Below are positions 1 through 7,293 of a stretch of 9,744 nucleotides of DNA, piece by piece (the first letter of the stretch is position 1; every line of letters begins with the position of its first letter). This stretch comes from Bacteroidetes bacterium UBA3022 (lineage in GTDB: Bacteria > Bacteroidota > Bacteroidia > Chitinophagales > BACL12). The notes under the pieces were generated by a model. It saw only the letters and a program-made list of their open reading frames with translations, had not been told where the DNA came from and searched no databases. Where the stretch lies: positions 1 through 9,744 of the forward strand of contig DDYY01000095.1 of NCBI GenBank assembly GCA_002346225.1, given 5' to 3'. The position numbers were made by a program, and so were the translations under genes.

Positions 1-135
1 TATGTGGTAACCGACGCCGATACCATGAGCAGGTACCGTAGCATACCCCAGTTTCTGTTGTTGCTTTCGCTGTTATTGTGCTCCCCGCCCCTGCTTACCG
101 ACCTTATCAAGTTAAATAAAAAAATATCTGATTAA
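1..135 (+). CDS. C-terminal end of a membrane protein, cut by the window edge
   Basis: Frame 1 is open from the first base to a TAA at 133-135 and encodes 44 residues; the other two plus-strand frames stop early. The piece contains a basic stretch (MSRYRS, residues 9-14), then a hydrophobic run rich in Leu (roughly residues 17-32), then a short charged tail ending KKISD. A basic RYR motif followed by a hydrophobic helix and a charged tail resembles the last membrane segment of polytopic membrane proteins, for example GT39/ArnT-like glycosyltransferases. That family guess is inference only. No start is visible because the gene enters from the left. The fragment is too short for a firm call. 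Confidence 0.35.
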   Translation, partial: YVVTDADTMSRYRSIPQFLLLLSLLLCSPPLLTDLIKLNKKISD

Positions 136-240
136 TTTCGGGGCCAAAGAGCCATTTTTCTACATTTAACCTAAAATTATTCACATTTCTTAGAATAATA
201 CCTTGTATTTTCAGAGTTTTGCGCCTTAAATACAAGTAAA

Positions 241-2436
241 ATGCATACAACTCGCTCTCAAGCCAATGCAAAAGTGCTTTCCAGAACATTTAAAGATGTT
301 AAAGTAAGTGGAACTCGCATATCCGATTTCTACGGCATCAATGTCTTCAATGAAGACAGCATGCGCAAACATCTAAGTGAAGAAGCCTACTTAAGTGTAC
401 AGGCTTCCATTCAGCAAGGCACTAAAATCGACCGCAAGGTGGCCGATCAGGTGGCTGCTTCCATGAAAGCCTGGGCCATGGATAAGGGTGCTACCCACTA
501 TACCCACTGGTTTCAGCCACTGACAGGTGCTACTGCAGAAAAACACGACAGTTTCTTCATTCCCACTGCAGAGGGAAAAGGGCTGGAGAGCTTTTCAGGC
601 GGCGCGCTGGTGCAGCAGGAACCGGATGCTTCCAGTTTCCCCAGTGGTGGTATACGCAGCACTTTCGAAGCGCGGGGTTATACAGCATGGGACCCCTCCT
701 CCCCTGCATTTATCATGGAAATCGGTCACGGTAAAACACTGTGTATCCCTACTATTTTCGTTTCCTATACCGGCGAAGCACTTGACAACAAAGCGCCTTT
801 ACTGAAGTCTCTAAATTTTCTAGAGAATGCTGCCGTTCCGGTTTGTCAGTATTTCGATAAAAACGTTACCAAAGTAACCGCTACTCTGGGCTGGGAGCAG
901 GAATACTTTCTGGTAGATGAAGCTATGTTCCATGCCCGTCCTGACCTAGTGCTCTGCGGACGCACATTAACAGGCCATGCTCCGGCGAAGGGTCAGCAAC
1001 TGGAAGACCACTACTTCGGCTCTATTCCTGAGCGCTCCTATAATTTCATGATTGACTTCGAAACAGAGTGCCATAAATTAGGTATTCCCGTTCGCACACG
1101 CCACAACGAGGTTGCTCCCGGTCAGTTTGAATGTGCTCCTATGTTTGAAGAGTGCAATCTGGCGGTGGACCACAACACCCTGCTGATGGATGTAATGGAA
1201 AAAATTGCCCGCAAGCATCATCTGAGAGTGCTGTTTCACGAAAAGCCTTTTGCCGGCGTGAACGGTTCAGGTAAACATAACAACTGGAGCATGGGTACCG
1301 ATACCGGTAAAAACCTGCTGAGCCCGGGGAAAACACCCCGCACCAACTTACAGTTTCTTACCTTCTTCATCAATACCATCAAGGCGGTTCATGAAGGCGC
1401 CGACTTGTTGAGGGCTTCTATTGCATCCGCATCCAACGACCATCGTTTGGGAGCCAATGAAGCACCACCTGCCATCATCTCAGTATTTATTGGAGGTGCG
1501 TTGCGCCATGTGCTGGAAGAGATTGAAAACAGGGTGGATGGAAAAGCATTTGATGAGCTGGAAAAGGCAGATCTCAAACTGGATATCCATAATAAGATTC
1601 CTGATTTGATGCTGGACAACACCGATAGAAACCGGACTTCTCCTTTTGCCTTCACCGGAAACAAATTTGAATTCCGTGCGGTGGGCAGCACTGCCAACTG
1701 TGCGCGTCCTATGACTGTGCTGAACTGTATTGTTGCCAACCAGCTGAAAGCATTCAGAACTGAAGTAGATGCCATGATCAAAGGCGGTGAGAAAAAAGAC
1801 AGCGCTATCCTGATTGTATTGCGTCGCTACATTTCAGAGTGCAAAGCCATTCTGTTTGAAGGAGATAACTACAGCGATGAGTGGCATGCCGAAGCTGCCA
1901 GACGCGGTCTGAACAATATCAAGACCACGCCGGAAGCACTTGAAATGTACCTCACCGAGAAGGCGCACAACATATTTGTCGATAATAAGATTTTCAGCGA
2001 ACGCGAACTCCATGCACGTGTAGAAATTGAGATGGAAGAATATGCCAAGAAAATACAAATCGAAGCGCGCGTGCTGAGTGAACTGGTATACAATTTCATC
2101 TTACCGGCTGCTGTCACTTATCAAAATGAACTGCTGGATAATATCGCCAAGCTGAAAAGTGCCGGTGTGGGAGAAAGCGCCTACGCTGCTCAATTGACCA
2201 TGGTGATGCAAATGAGTGAATACCTCAACAATATGCGCAATTCTCTGGAAGCCATGATTGAAGAACGCAAAAAAGCCAATGCCATCGAAGATGCCGGAGA
2301 AAGAGCGAAGGCCTATTGCACCAGTGTAAAACCGCATTTTGATGTAATTCGCAAATACGCCGACTACATCGAGCGCTATGCGCCTGACAGTGTATGGCCT
2401 TTGCCGAAATACAGAGAGTTGCTGTTTGTGCGTTAA
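241..2436 (+). CDS. glnN: Glutamine synthetase type III
   Basis: This cytoplasmic enzyme joins ammonia and glutamate to glutamine using ATP and is the main entry point for ammonium. The 731 residues match the usual length of type III synthetases (about 700-730), which are much longer than GlnA type I. The N-terminal quarter is the GSIII-specific domain (FYGINVFNED near residue 30, HYTHWFQPLTG near 86). The catalytic core follows: GWEQEYF at 217-223 with the metal-binding glutamates, EVAPGQFE at 290-297, HEKPFAGVNGSGKHNNW at 333-349 carrying the ATP/metal His and glycine loop, and NRTSPF plus FEFRAVGS at 464-483 with arginines for phosphate and glutamate. The last 170 or so residues are the helical GSIII C-terminal extension. 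ATG 241 gives the expected N-terminus; no Shine-Dalgarno is present. The gene stands alone, since an intrinsic terminator follows 15 bases after the stop. GSIII is typical of Bacteroidota and cyanobacteria. Confidence 0.97.
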   Translation: MHTTRSQANAKVLSRTFKDVKVSGTRISDFYGINVFNEDSMRKHLSEEAYLSVQASIQQGTKIDRKVADQVAASMKAWAMDKGATHYTHWFQPLTGATAEKHDSFFIPTAEGKGLESFSGGALVQQEPDASSFPSGGIRSTFEARGYTAWDPSSPAFIMEIGHGKTLCIPTIFVSYTGEALDNKAPLLKSLNFLENAAVPVCQYFDKNVTKVTATLGWEQEYFLVDEAMFHARPDLVLCGRTLTGHAPAKGQQLEDHYFGSIPERSYNFMIDFETECHKLGIPVRTRHNEVAPGQFECAPMFEECNLAVDHNTLLMDVMEKIARKHHLRVLFHEKPFAGVNGSGKHNNWSMGTDTGKNLLSPGKTPRTNLQFLTFFINTIKAVHEGADLLRASIASASNDHRLGANEAPPAIISVFIGGALRHVLEEIENRVDGKAFDELEKADLKLDIHNKIPDLMLDNTDRNRTSPFAFTGNKFEFRAVGSTANCARPMTVLNCIVANQLKAFRTEVDAMIKGGEKKDSAILIVLRRYISECKAILFEGDNYSDEWHAEAARRGLNNIKTTPEALEMYLTEKAHNIFVDNKIFSERELHARVEIEMEEYAKKIQIEARVLSELVYNFILPAAVTYQNELLDNIAKLKSAGVGESAYAAQLTMVMQMSEYLNNMRNSLEAMIEERKKANAIEDAGERAKAYCTSVKPHFDVIRKYADYIERYAPDSVWPLPKYRELLFVR

Positions 2437-2451
2437 ACTTTACCCTTTCAA

Positions 2452-2482
2452 AAAAGGCTGCCGAAAGGTGGCCTTTTCTTTT
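2452..2482 (+). terminator. Intrinsic terminator of glnN
   Basis: An 11-base-pair stem is formed by AAAAGGCTGCC (2452-2462) and GGTGGCCTTTT (2467-2477), closed by a GAAA tetraloop (2463-2466). All 11 positions pair if the two central G-U wobbles are allowed. A T-rich tail (CTTTT, 2478-2482) continues the run. It lies 15 bases after the glnN stop and before the -7 box of the next gene, so it should separate glnN from the pterin genes. The A-tract on the 5' side gives it partial symmetry, but nothing ends on the opposite strand here. Confidence 0.85.
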
Positions 2483-2542
2483 CCCCATACCCATTGCCTC
2501 CGATAGTAAATGCTGAATCAAGCGCTGCTCGTGTATTCTCAT

Positions 2543-2550
2543 TAACTTTG
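2543..2550 (+). promoter_or_regulatory. Bacteroidota -7 box TAACTTTG ahead of the PTPS gene
   Basis: TAACTTTG matches the Bacteroidota primary-sigma -7 consensus TAnnTTTG exactly. Only five bases separate it from the ATG at 2556, so initiation about four bases after the box would give an almost leaderless mRNA. I do not see a convincing -33 TTTG element at the usual distance. The terminator just upstream supports an independent promoter here. Confidence 0.6.
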
Positions 2551-2555
2551 CCGCC

Positions 2556-2963
2556 ATGGTCTATCTGACAAGAAAAGAGCATTTCAATGCCGCTCACAGG
2601 TTGCACAATGCGAACTGGAGCGAGGAAAAGAATACAGCGGTATTCGGCCGTTGTGCCAACAAGAACTGGCACGGACATAATTATGATGTATATGTAACGG
2701 TTAAAGGTGAACCGGATCCAGACACCGGTTTTATCATGAACGCTAAAGAACTCAGTTCACTTATCCAGCGGGAAATCGTTCATCGGTTCGATCACATGAA
2801 CCTCAACATGGACACACCCTTTTTCCAGGACATACAACCATCAACTGAAAACTTTGTTAAGGTAATGTGGTCTTTATTGGAACCACATATTAAAGGCTGC
2901 CGTTTGCACAGTATTCGGCTCCAGGAGACGGAGAATATTTATTGTGAATATTTCGGCGAATAA
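2556..2963 (+). CDS. queD: 6-pyruvoyl-tetrahydropterin / 6-carboxytetrahydropterin synthase family protein
   Basis: A 135-residue, one-domain T-fold enzyme of the QueD/PTPS family (COG0720), acting in the cytoplasm on 7,8-dihydroneopterin triphosphate, the product of the gene next door. The zinc ligands are visible as H14 (in HFNAAHR), H39 and H41 (HGH). The catalytic Cys is C33, the Asp-His pair is D79-H80 (FDHMNLN), and the pterin-anchoring Glu is E124 (LQETEN). The spacing C-x5-HGH is that of animal PTPS and the bacterial PTPS-II subgroup; classical E. coli QueD has C-x3-HGH. The product may therefore be 6-pyruvoyl-tetrahydropterin (biopterin-type pathway) rather than 6-carboxytetrahydropterin (queuosine), and the symbol is only a family label. 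ATG 2556 is set by the conserved start MVYLTRKEHFNAAHR; there is no Shine-Dalgarno. FolE begins 9 bases after the stop. Confidence 0.92.
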   Translation: MVYLTRKEHFNAAHRLHNANWSEEKNTAVFGRCANKNWHGHNYDVYVTVKGEPDPDTGFIMNAKELSSLIQREIVHRFDHMNLNMDTPFFQDIQPSTENFVKVMWSLLEPHIKGCRLHSIRLQETENIYCEYFGE

Positions 2964-2972
2964 ACCCAACAC

Positions 2973-3596
2973 ATGAGCGAAAAATCAGACCATCAAGGCT
3001 ATACCAAAGCAGACAAGTACAACCAGGAAACCACCCATAAACTGATGGATTACTACTCAGGAGTAATCACTGCATTGGGCGAAGATGTGGAACGGGAAGG
3101 CCTGGCCAAGACACCCGAACGCATTGCCAAAGCCATGCAATTCATTACCCAGGGTTATGGACAGGATGCCGAAGCGATTGTCCGCTCGGCGATGTTTGAA
3201 GAACCCTGCAGTGAGATGGTCATTGTAAAAGATATCGAACTGTACTCCATGTGTGAGCACCATATGCTACCCTTTATCGGCCGTGCACATGTAGCTTACA
3301 TTCCTAACAAGTATATCGTAGGCCTGAGCAAAATTGCACGGGTAGTGGATGTTTTCGCACGCCGGCTGCAAGTGCAGGAGCGGCTCACCCACCAGATCCT
3401 GGATACCTTGCAAAACACCCTGCATCCGCACGGCGTGGCGGTAGTAATTGAAGCAAGCCATATGTGCATGATGATGCGTGGCGTTCAAAAGCAAAACAGT
3501 GTTACTACAACCTCCGCATTTACAGGCGAATTTCAGAAGTCGGAAACCCGCAGCGAATTTATTAACCTCGTAACAGCGCAGCTGCACGGAAGATAA
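2973..3596 (+). CDS. folE: GTP cyclohydrolase I
   Basis: This enzyme opens the GTP ring and releases formate to give 7,8-dihydroneopterin triphosphate, the first step of folate, queuosine and biopterin synthesis; it normally works as a decamer in the cytoplasm. The 207 residues match the family (about 190-220). Zinc ligands are C94 and H97 (in CEHHMLPF) and C165 (in SHMCMMMRG). The catalytic histidines corresponding to E. coli His112 and His179 are H96 and H163. TPERIAKAM (47-55) and GLSKIARVV (117-125) are standard family blocks. Because the Zn/Cys motif is intact, this is the zinc-dependent FolE type, not the FolE2 type. The gene follows the PTPS gene by 9 bases and is probably cotranscribed with it. 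The ATG at 2973 has no Shine-Dalgarno. The first 20 or so residues are a variable polar extension. Confidence 0.97.
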   Translation: MSEKSDHQGYTKADKYNQETTHKLMDYYSGVITALGEDVEREGLAKTPERIAKAMQFITQGYGQDAEAIVRSAMFEEPCSEMVIVKDIELYSMCEHHMLPFIGRAHVAYIPNKYIVGLSKIARVVDVFARRLQVQERLTHQILDTLQNTLHPHGVAVVIEASHMCMMMRGVQKQNSVTTTSAFTGEFQKSETRSEFINLVTAQLHGR

Positions 3597-3640
3597 TTGG
3601 CATTCCTTTTCTATTTTAGCACCAACTAATCCGATTGACA

Positions 3641-4510
3641 ATGGCAACTGCTTATGTATTTCCGGGACAAGGCTCTCAGTTTTCAGGTATGGGGAAAGAC
3701 CTCTATGACAGCAACGAAAAGGCGAAAGCCATGTTTGAAAAGGCCAATGACCTGTTGAACTTCCGCATCACTGATATCATGTTTGGTGGAACCGCCGATG
3801 AATTGAAACAGACAGAAGTAACACAACCAGCTATCTTCCTGCACAGTGTCATTCAGGCGTCTACGCTCGAAAATTTCCAGCCGGATATGGTTGCAGGTCA
3901 CTCTCTGGGCGAATTTTCTGCCCTGGTTGCCAATAAAACACTCACTTTTGAAGATGCTTTGCTCTTGGTGAGCAAACGCGCCAAGGCTATGCAAAAAGCC
4001 TGCGAAGCCCAACCATCCACTATGGCAGCAGTCTTGGCATTAGCCGATGAAGAAGTGGAACGCATCTGCGCAGCAACTGAAGGAATTGTAGTAGCAGCCA
4101 ATTATAACTGCCCGGGTCAGCTGGTGATTTCCGGTGAAATTGAAGCAGTCAACAGGGCATGCGAAAACCTGAAAGCTGCAGGTGCCAAAAGAGCCCTTGT
4201 GTTGCCCGTAGGTGGTGCCTTTCATTCTCCTTTAATGGAACCTGCCAGGCAAGAATTAGAAGCAGCCATTCAGGCAACGACCTTCAATACACCCATTTGT
4301 CCTGTTTACCAGAATGTAAGCGCTGCAGCAGTTACCGATCCTGCGCTCATTCAGCGCAATCTGGTAGAGCAATTGACAGCTCCGGTGCGCTGGACGCAAA
4401 GTGTTCAGCAAATGGTGGCTGACGGCGCAACTACCTTCATTGAAGTAGGACCCGGAAAAGTGCTGCAGGGATTGGTGAAGAAGATTGCTCCTGATGTAGC
4501 AATTGGCTAA
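3641..4510 (+). CDS. fabD: Malonyl-CoA:ACP transacylase (FabD)
   Basis: Moves the malonyl group from CoA to acyl carrier protein, supplying the extender unit for fatty-acid synthesis in the cytoplasm. The 289 residues fit the family (about 290-310). The oxyanion-hole motif FPGQGSQ is at residues 7-13, the nucleophile is Ser88 in GHSLGEFSAL, the carboxylate-binding Arg is R113 in SKRAKAM, and the catalytic His is H195 in AFHSPLM. A QLVISG block follows the ferredoxin-like subdomain, and the C-terminus has the usual FIEVGPGKVL. I start at ATG 3641, giving MATAYVFPGQ; a TTG two codons earlier adds only Met-Thr. It lies 44 bases after folE in the same direction, without other fab genes nearby, so it may be read through from folE or have its own weak promoter (TATTTTAG at 3612-3619, one mismatch to TAnnTTTG). 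Confidence 0.96.
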   Translation: MATAYVFPGQGSQFSGMGKDLYDSNEKAKAMFEKANDLLNFRITDIMFGGTADELKQTEVTQPAIFLHSVIQASTLENFQPDMVAGHSLGEFSALVANKTLTFEDALLLVSKRAKAMQKACEAQPSTMAAVLALADEEVERICAATEGIVVAANYNCPGQLVISGEIEAVNRACENLKAAGAKRALVLPVGGAFHSPLMEPARQELEAAIQATTFNTPICPVYQNVSAAAVTDPALIQRNLVEQLTAPVRWTQSVQQMVADGATTFIEVGPGKVLQGLVKKIAPDVAIG

Positions 4511-4574
4511 TCCCAATTCATCACCACCAGCTGTCGACTTTCATTACTACTAAAAGCCATCAACAACGACTCCA

Positions 4575-5777
4575 TTACTTTAACCCGTTTTCAAGATCGT
4601 TGATGATGTCGGCAGCATCTTCTATCCCAACGCTCATCCGCACCAAACCATCGGTGATACCTGCAGCCAGCCTTCGCTCAGCGGGCACACTCACATGCGT
4701 CATGGATGCCGGATGCTGAATCAAGGTATCGACCGTTCCCAGCGAAGTAACCAGACTGCATACCTTCACGCGGTTCATCAGTCGTTTTCCGGCTGCCAGA
4801 CCTCCCTTAAGTTCGAAGCTGAGCATAGCACCGCCACTCGACATCTGCTTTTTTGCCAGTTTATACTGGGGGTGAGATTTTAGTCCTGCATAGTTCACTC
4901 TGGCCACCTTGGGATGCGCCTCGAGGAAGTTGGCAATTTTCAACGCATTGGCATGGTGTCGCTCCATGCGAATAGATAAAGTCTTAAGTCCCTGCGCCAA
5001 CAACCATGCATCAAAAGCATTGCTGTTACCGCCCGTCAATTTCACCTGCCGCCAGATATCGCCGGTCATTTTCTTTTTATTCTTTCCAATAACTGCTCCT
5101 CCCAGCGCAGTGCCATGTCCATTGAGAAATTTGGTGGTGCTGTGGATGGAAAAATCGGCACCTAGCAGCAGCGGTCTCTGGTTGAACGGTGTGCTGAATG
5201 TGTTATCTACCGCCACCGGAATTTTGTATTTCGCGGCCAGCTTGCAGATAGCGGCAATATCCACCAGCTCTATCAAAGGATTGGAAGGGGTTTCCAGGTA
5301 TAGAAGTCGAATGCAATCGTCTGTTTGCAGCACTTCCTCCACCGCAGCCAGGTCCTGCACTGGCACCATGCGCGCCTGCACTCCGTAGTCTGGCAAATAA
5401 GACTGCATCAGTTCATCGGTTGTTCCATAGAGTTGCGTTTGCGTCAGCACCTTGTCGCCCGCCTTACAATGCGCCATAATGGTGGCAGTTATAGCAGCCA
5501 TGCCACTGCTGAACAGCTGGCAATAGGCATTGATATTCCCTCCATAGGTTTCCAGGGCAGCGAGTTTATCCTGCACGGCTTCCACGGTTGGGTTCCCCCA
5601 GCGGGAATACACATAGCCCAAATCCTTATTGGATAGCAGCTCCATCGCATGGTCGGCATTTTCGAACAAATACGCTGATGTTGCATAGATAGGCTCCGTA
5701 TGCGGTGCGACAGGTTTGGAAGATTGAAACCGCTCGACACATAGGGTAGAAAATTGCAAATCCTTTTTAGCTGGCAT
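4575..5777 (-). CDS. Trans-sulfuration PLP enzyme (cystathionine gamma-synthase / gamma-lyase family)
   Basis: A 400-residue fold-type I PLP enzyme of the Cys/Met metabolism family, cytoplasmic and normally a tetramer. Visible family residues are YSRWGNPT (57-64, phosphate contacts from the neighbouring subunit), FSSGMAA (89-95), Y117 in QLYGTT stacking on PLP, D191 in VAVDNTF, the PLP-binding K216 in HSTTKFLNGHG, SLGTVDTLIQHPASMTH (345-361) and the carboxylate-binding R380 in LVRMSVGIED. The block from 345 is shared by cystathionine gamma-synthases, gamma-lyases and methionine gamma-lyases. The LYG motif is followed by Thr119 rather than the Cys seen in canonical methionine gamma-lyases, which argues against that activity. 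Sequence alone does not separate the synthase, gamma-lyase and O-acetylhomoserine sulfhydrylase options. I start at the ATG complementary to 5775-5777; the 24-residue upstream extension would include the promoter-like region and is not family-like. The gene converges with fabD, 64 bases apart, and no strong terminator is seen between them. Confidence 0.9.
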   Translation of the reverse strand: MPAKKDLQFSTLCVERFQSSKPVAPHTEPIYATSAYLFENADHAMELLSNKDLGYVYSRWGNPTVEAVQDKLAALETYGGNINAYCQLFSSGMAAITATIMAHCKAGDKVLTQTQLYGTTDELMQSYLPDYGVQARMVPVQDLAAVEEVLQTDDCIRLLYLETPSNPLIELVDIAAICKLAAKYKIPVAVDNTFSTPFNQRPLLLGADFSIHSTTKFLNGHGTALGGAVIGKNKKKMTGDIWRQVKLTGGNSNAFDAWLLAQGLKTLSIRMERHHANALKIANFLEAHPKVARVNYAGLKSHPQYKLAKKQMSSGGAMLSFELKGGLAAGKRLMNRVKVCSLVTSLGTVDTLIQHPASMTHVSVPAERRLAAGITDGLVRMSVGIEDAADIINDLENGLK

Positions 5778-5791
5778 GATGGTTCGTTTTA

Positions 5792-5807
5792 CTCCTTTGC
5801 AAAGTAA
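5792..5807 (-). promoter_or_regulatory. -7-like TTACTTTG with overlapping AAAGGAG ahead of the trans-sulfuration gene
   Basis: On the minus strand TTACTTTG (5807 to 5800) is one base from TAnnTTTG, followed at once by AAAGGAG (5798 to 5792), 14 bases before the ATG at 5777. If the box is used, transcription starts within or near AAAGGAG and the leader is only about 19 bases. The AAAGGAG is also too far from the ATG for a normal Shine-Dalgarno, so it may be coincidental. No -33 element or riboswitch-like leader is visible. Confidence 0.35.
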
Positions 5808-5960
5808 AGCAATTATGTCAGCTGCCTGCAGTGCTTTGAGGGAGTACACTTCAAAAAATTATTGGATGAAAGCTTATCGCTAATAAGTAAACCACCATTT
5901 TTGTACTATTAATTGCCATTACAAACTTTTTCCGGCAATAACCGCTTTTACTATAAGCTT

Positions 5961-7250
5961 ATGGCCTACCATTATTCTGATAAAACCCTGCCAACTGTCA
6001 TCGTTATCGGTGGTGGATTCGCAGGACTTGAATTTGTCAAGAAACTGAACAACACACCTTTTCGGGTCATATTGATTGACAAACGCAACTACCACACCTT
6101 TCAACCGCTCTTGTACCAGGTAGCTTCTGCAGGACTCAGTGCCGATAGTATTGGATTCCCATACAGAAAAAAAATCGGCCCCTTTCCCAATATTGCCTTT
6201 CGCATGGCGGAAGTTGAGCGGATAGACCCGGCAGAAAAGCAGGTGATAACATCTGTAGGCACCATGCAATATGATCACCTGGTGATAGCCACCGGCACCA
6301 CCACGAATTACTTTGGCAATGCCAATCTGGAGAAATGGGGCATGCCGCTGAAAACCATCAGTGATGCGCTGAATATGCGCAGCGATATTCTGCAGGAATT
6401 TGAAAAGTCTATCGTAACAGAAACCCTGGAGGATAAGGAAAGCTCACTGAATTTCGTGATTGTGGGCGGCGGACCTACGGGCGTGGAACTGGCCGGTGCG
6501 CTTGCTGAAATCAAACGCAATGTGCTACCGAGCGATTATACTGAAATTGACCGGGCGCTGATGAAAGTGGTACTGATAGAGGCTGCCGACCGATTGCTCT
6601 CTGCCATGCGGCCGGCTTCTTCCAAAGCTGCACAGAAATACCTAGAGAAGTTAGGGGTAGAAGTCAAACTCAACACGATAGTAAAAGACTATGACGGCCA
6701 TAAAGAGGAGCTGTTGCTGGCCGACGGCAGCATCCTGAAAAGTGATAATATCATCTGGACAGCAGGGGTAAAAGGGAAGAACATACCGGGCTTGCCTGAA
6801 AGTGCCTACGGCAGAGGTGGCAGGTACCTCATCCACCGGACAAATGCCATTCAAGATGTTACGGATATCTATGCGCTGGGCGATATTGCCCTCGTTCAGG
6901 GCGATACCCAGTTCCCGAACGGACACCCTCAGGTAGCCCAGGTTGCAATACAGCAGGCCCATCAGCTAGCGCGCAATTTCATGCGTCAATTGAAAGGGAA
7001 ACCTATGCAACCTTTCCGCTATAAAGACAAAGGAAGTATGGCCACCATAGGCCGACATAAAGCAGTGGTAGATTTGCCTTCCTTCTCCTTCTCTGGTTAT
7101 TTCGCCTGGTACATCTGGATGTTCATCCACCTCATGGCACTGGTCGGCTTCCGCAACAGGTTCATGGTATTCATGAACTGGATGTGGAATTACTTCACTT
7201 ATGATAAGGCGCTTCGACTGATTGTAAGGCCCTACCAGAAACCCAACTGA
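5961..7250 (+). CDS. ndh: Type II NADH:quinone oxidoreductase (NDH-2)
   Basis: A single-subunit, non-proton-pumping FAD enzyme on the inner face of the cytoplasmic membrane that passes electrons from NADH to menaquinone or ubiquinone. The 429 residues hold the first FAD motif GGGFAG (17-22), the NDH-2 block DKRNYHTFQPLLYQVA (40-55), a NADH-binding Rossmann motif GGGPTG (169-174) with acidic E207 at the end of the second strand (favouring NADH over NADPH), the second FAD motif ALGDIA (305-310), and AQVAIQQ (326-332), which fits the AQxxxQQ quinone-site motif. The C-terminal 50 residues are rich in Trp, Phe and Met and end in basic residues, as in the membrane-anchoring helices of this family. 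I prefer ATG 5961; a TTG at 5913 would add 16 unconserved residues. It is divergent from the trans-sulfuration gene, with 183 bases between. Confidence 0.93.
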   Translation: MAYHYSDKTLPTVIVIGGGFAGLEFVKKLNNTPFRVILIDKRNYHTFQPLLYQVASAGLSADSIGFPYRKKIGPFPNIAFRMAEVERIDPAEKQVITSVGTMQYDHLVIATGTTTNYFGNANLEKWGMPLKTISDALNMRSDILQEFEKSIVTETLEDKESSLNFVIVGGGPTGVELAGALAEIKRNVLPSDYTEIDRALMKVVLIEAADRLLSAMRPASSKAAQKYLEKLGVEVKLNTIVKDYDGHKEELLLADGSILKSDNIIWTAGVKGKNIPGLPESAYGRGGRYLIHRTNAIQDVTDIYALGDIALVQGDTQFPNGHPQVAQVAIQQAHQLARNFMRQLKGKPMQPFRYKDKGSMATIGRHKAVVDLPSFSFSGYFAWYIWMFIHLMALVGFRNRFMVFMNWMWNYFTYDKALRLIVRPYQKPN

Positions 7251-7262
7251 TGACAGATTTAC

Positions 7263-7270
7263 TATATTTG
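7263..7270 (+). promoter_or_regulatory. -7 box TATATTTG ahead of the exonuclease gene
   Basis: TATATTTG is an exact match to TAnnTTTG, 13 bases after the ndh stop and 23 bases before the ATG at 7294. Initiation a few bases downstream would leave a leader of about 20 bases. There is no clear -33 element, and the sequence is AT-rich, so a chance match is possible. The gene could equally be read through from ndh. Confidence 0.4.
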
Positions 7271-7293
7271 ATGAGCAAAACTTAGATAGTAAT

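Noticed and set aside
1..80. Minus-strand reading of the left edge, with a glycine-rich barrel-like peptide or a short signal-peptide-like start
   Set aside because: The barrel-like frame has a stop just upstream and no ATG, and the ATG-containing frame is only about 14 codons before the edge. The plus-strand frame gives a more coherent membrane-protein end.
2225..2557. 110-codon minus-strand ORF across the end of glnN and the terminator
   Set aside because: It runs antisense to the conserved GSIII C-terminus and through the terminator, with low-complexity, Cys/His-rich translation.
3635..3640. TTG start two codons before the fabD ATG
   Set aside because: ATG 3641 gives the standard FabD start; the TTG adds nothing.
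4501..4518. Inverted repeat AATTGG-CTAATC-CCAATT over the fabD stop codon as a possible terminator
   Set aside because: The stem is only six AT-rich pairs, with no T-tract on either side.
4909..5388. 159-codon plus-strand ORF opposite the trans-sulfuration gene
   Set aside because: It lies entirely antisense to a well-supported enzyme and its product (Cys/Ser-rich, no domain) is a typical shadow frame.
5778..5849. 24-residue N-terminal extension of the trans-sulfuration enzyme
   Set aside because: It covers the promoter-like TTACTTTG and AAAGGAG, and the ATG at 5777 gives the normal family N-terminus.
5913..5960. TTG-started N-terminal extension of the NADH dehydrogenase (16 residues)
   Set aside because: An ATG at 5961 places the FAD motif at the usual distance from the N-terminus; the extension shows no family similarity.
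5778..5960. Possible riboswitch in the divergent intergenic region ahead of the sulfur amino-acid gene
   Set aside because: I found no SAM-riboswitch core or long leader; the likely leader is only about 20 bases.
5953..5962. Ten-base palindrome ATAAGCTTAT overlapping the ndh start codon, with AAGCTTAT repeated near 5870
   Set aside because: It is short, AT-rich and without a known operator match, so chance is the simplest explanation.
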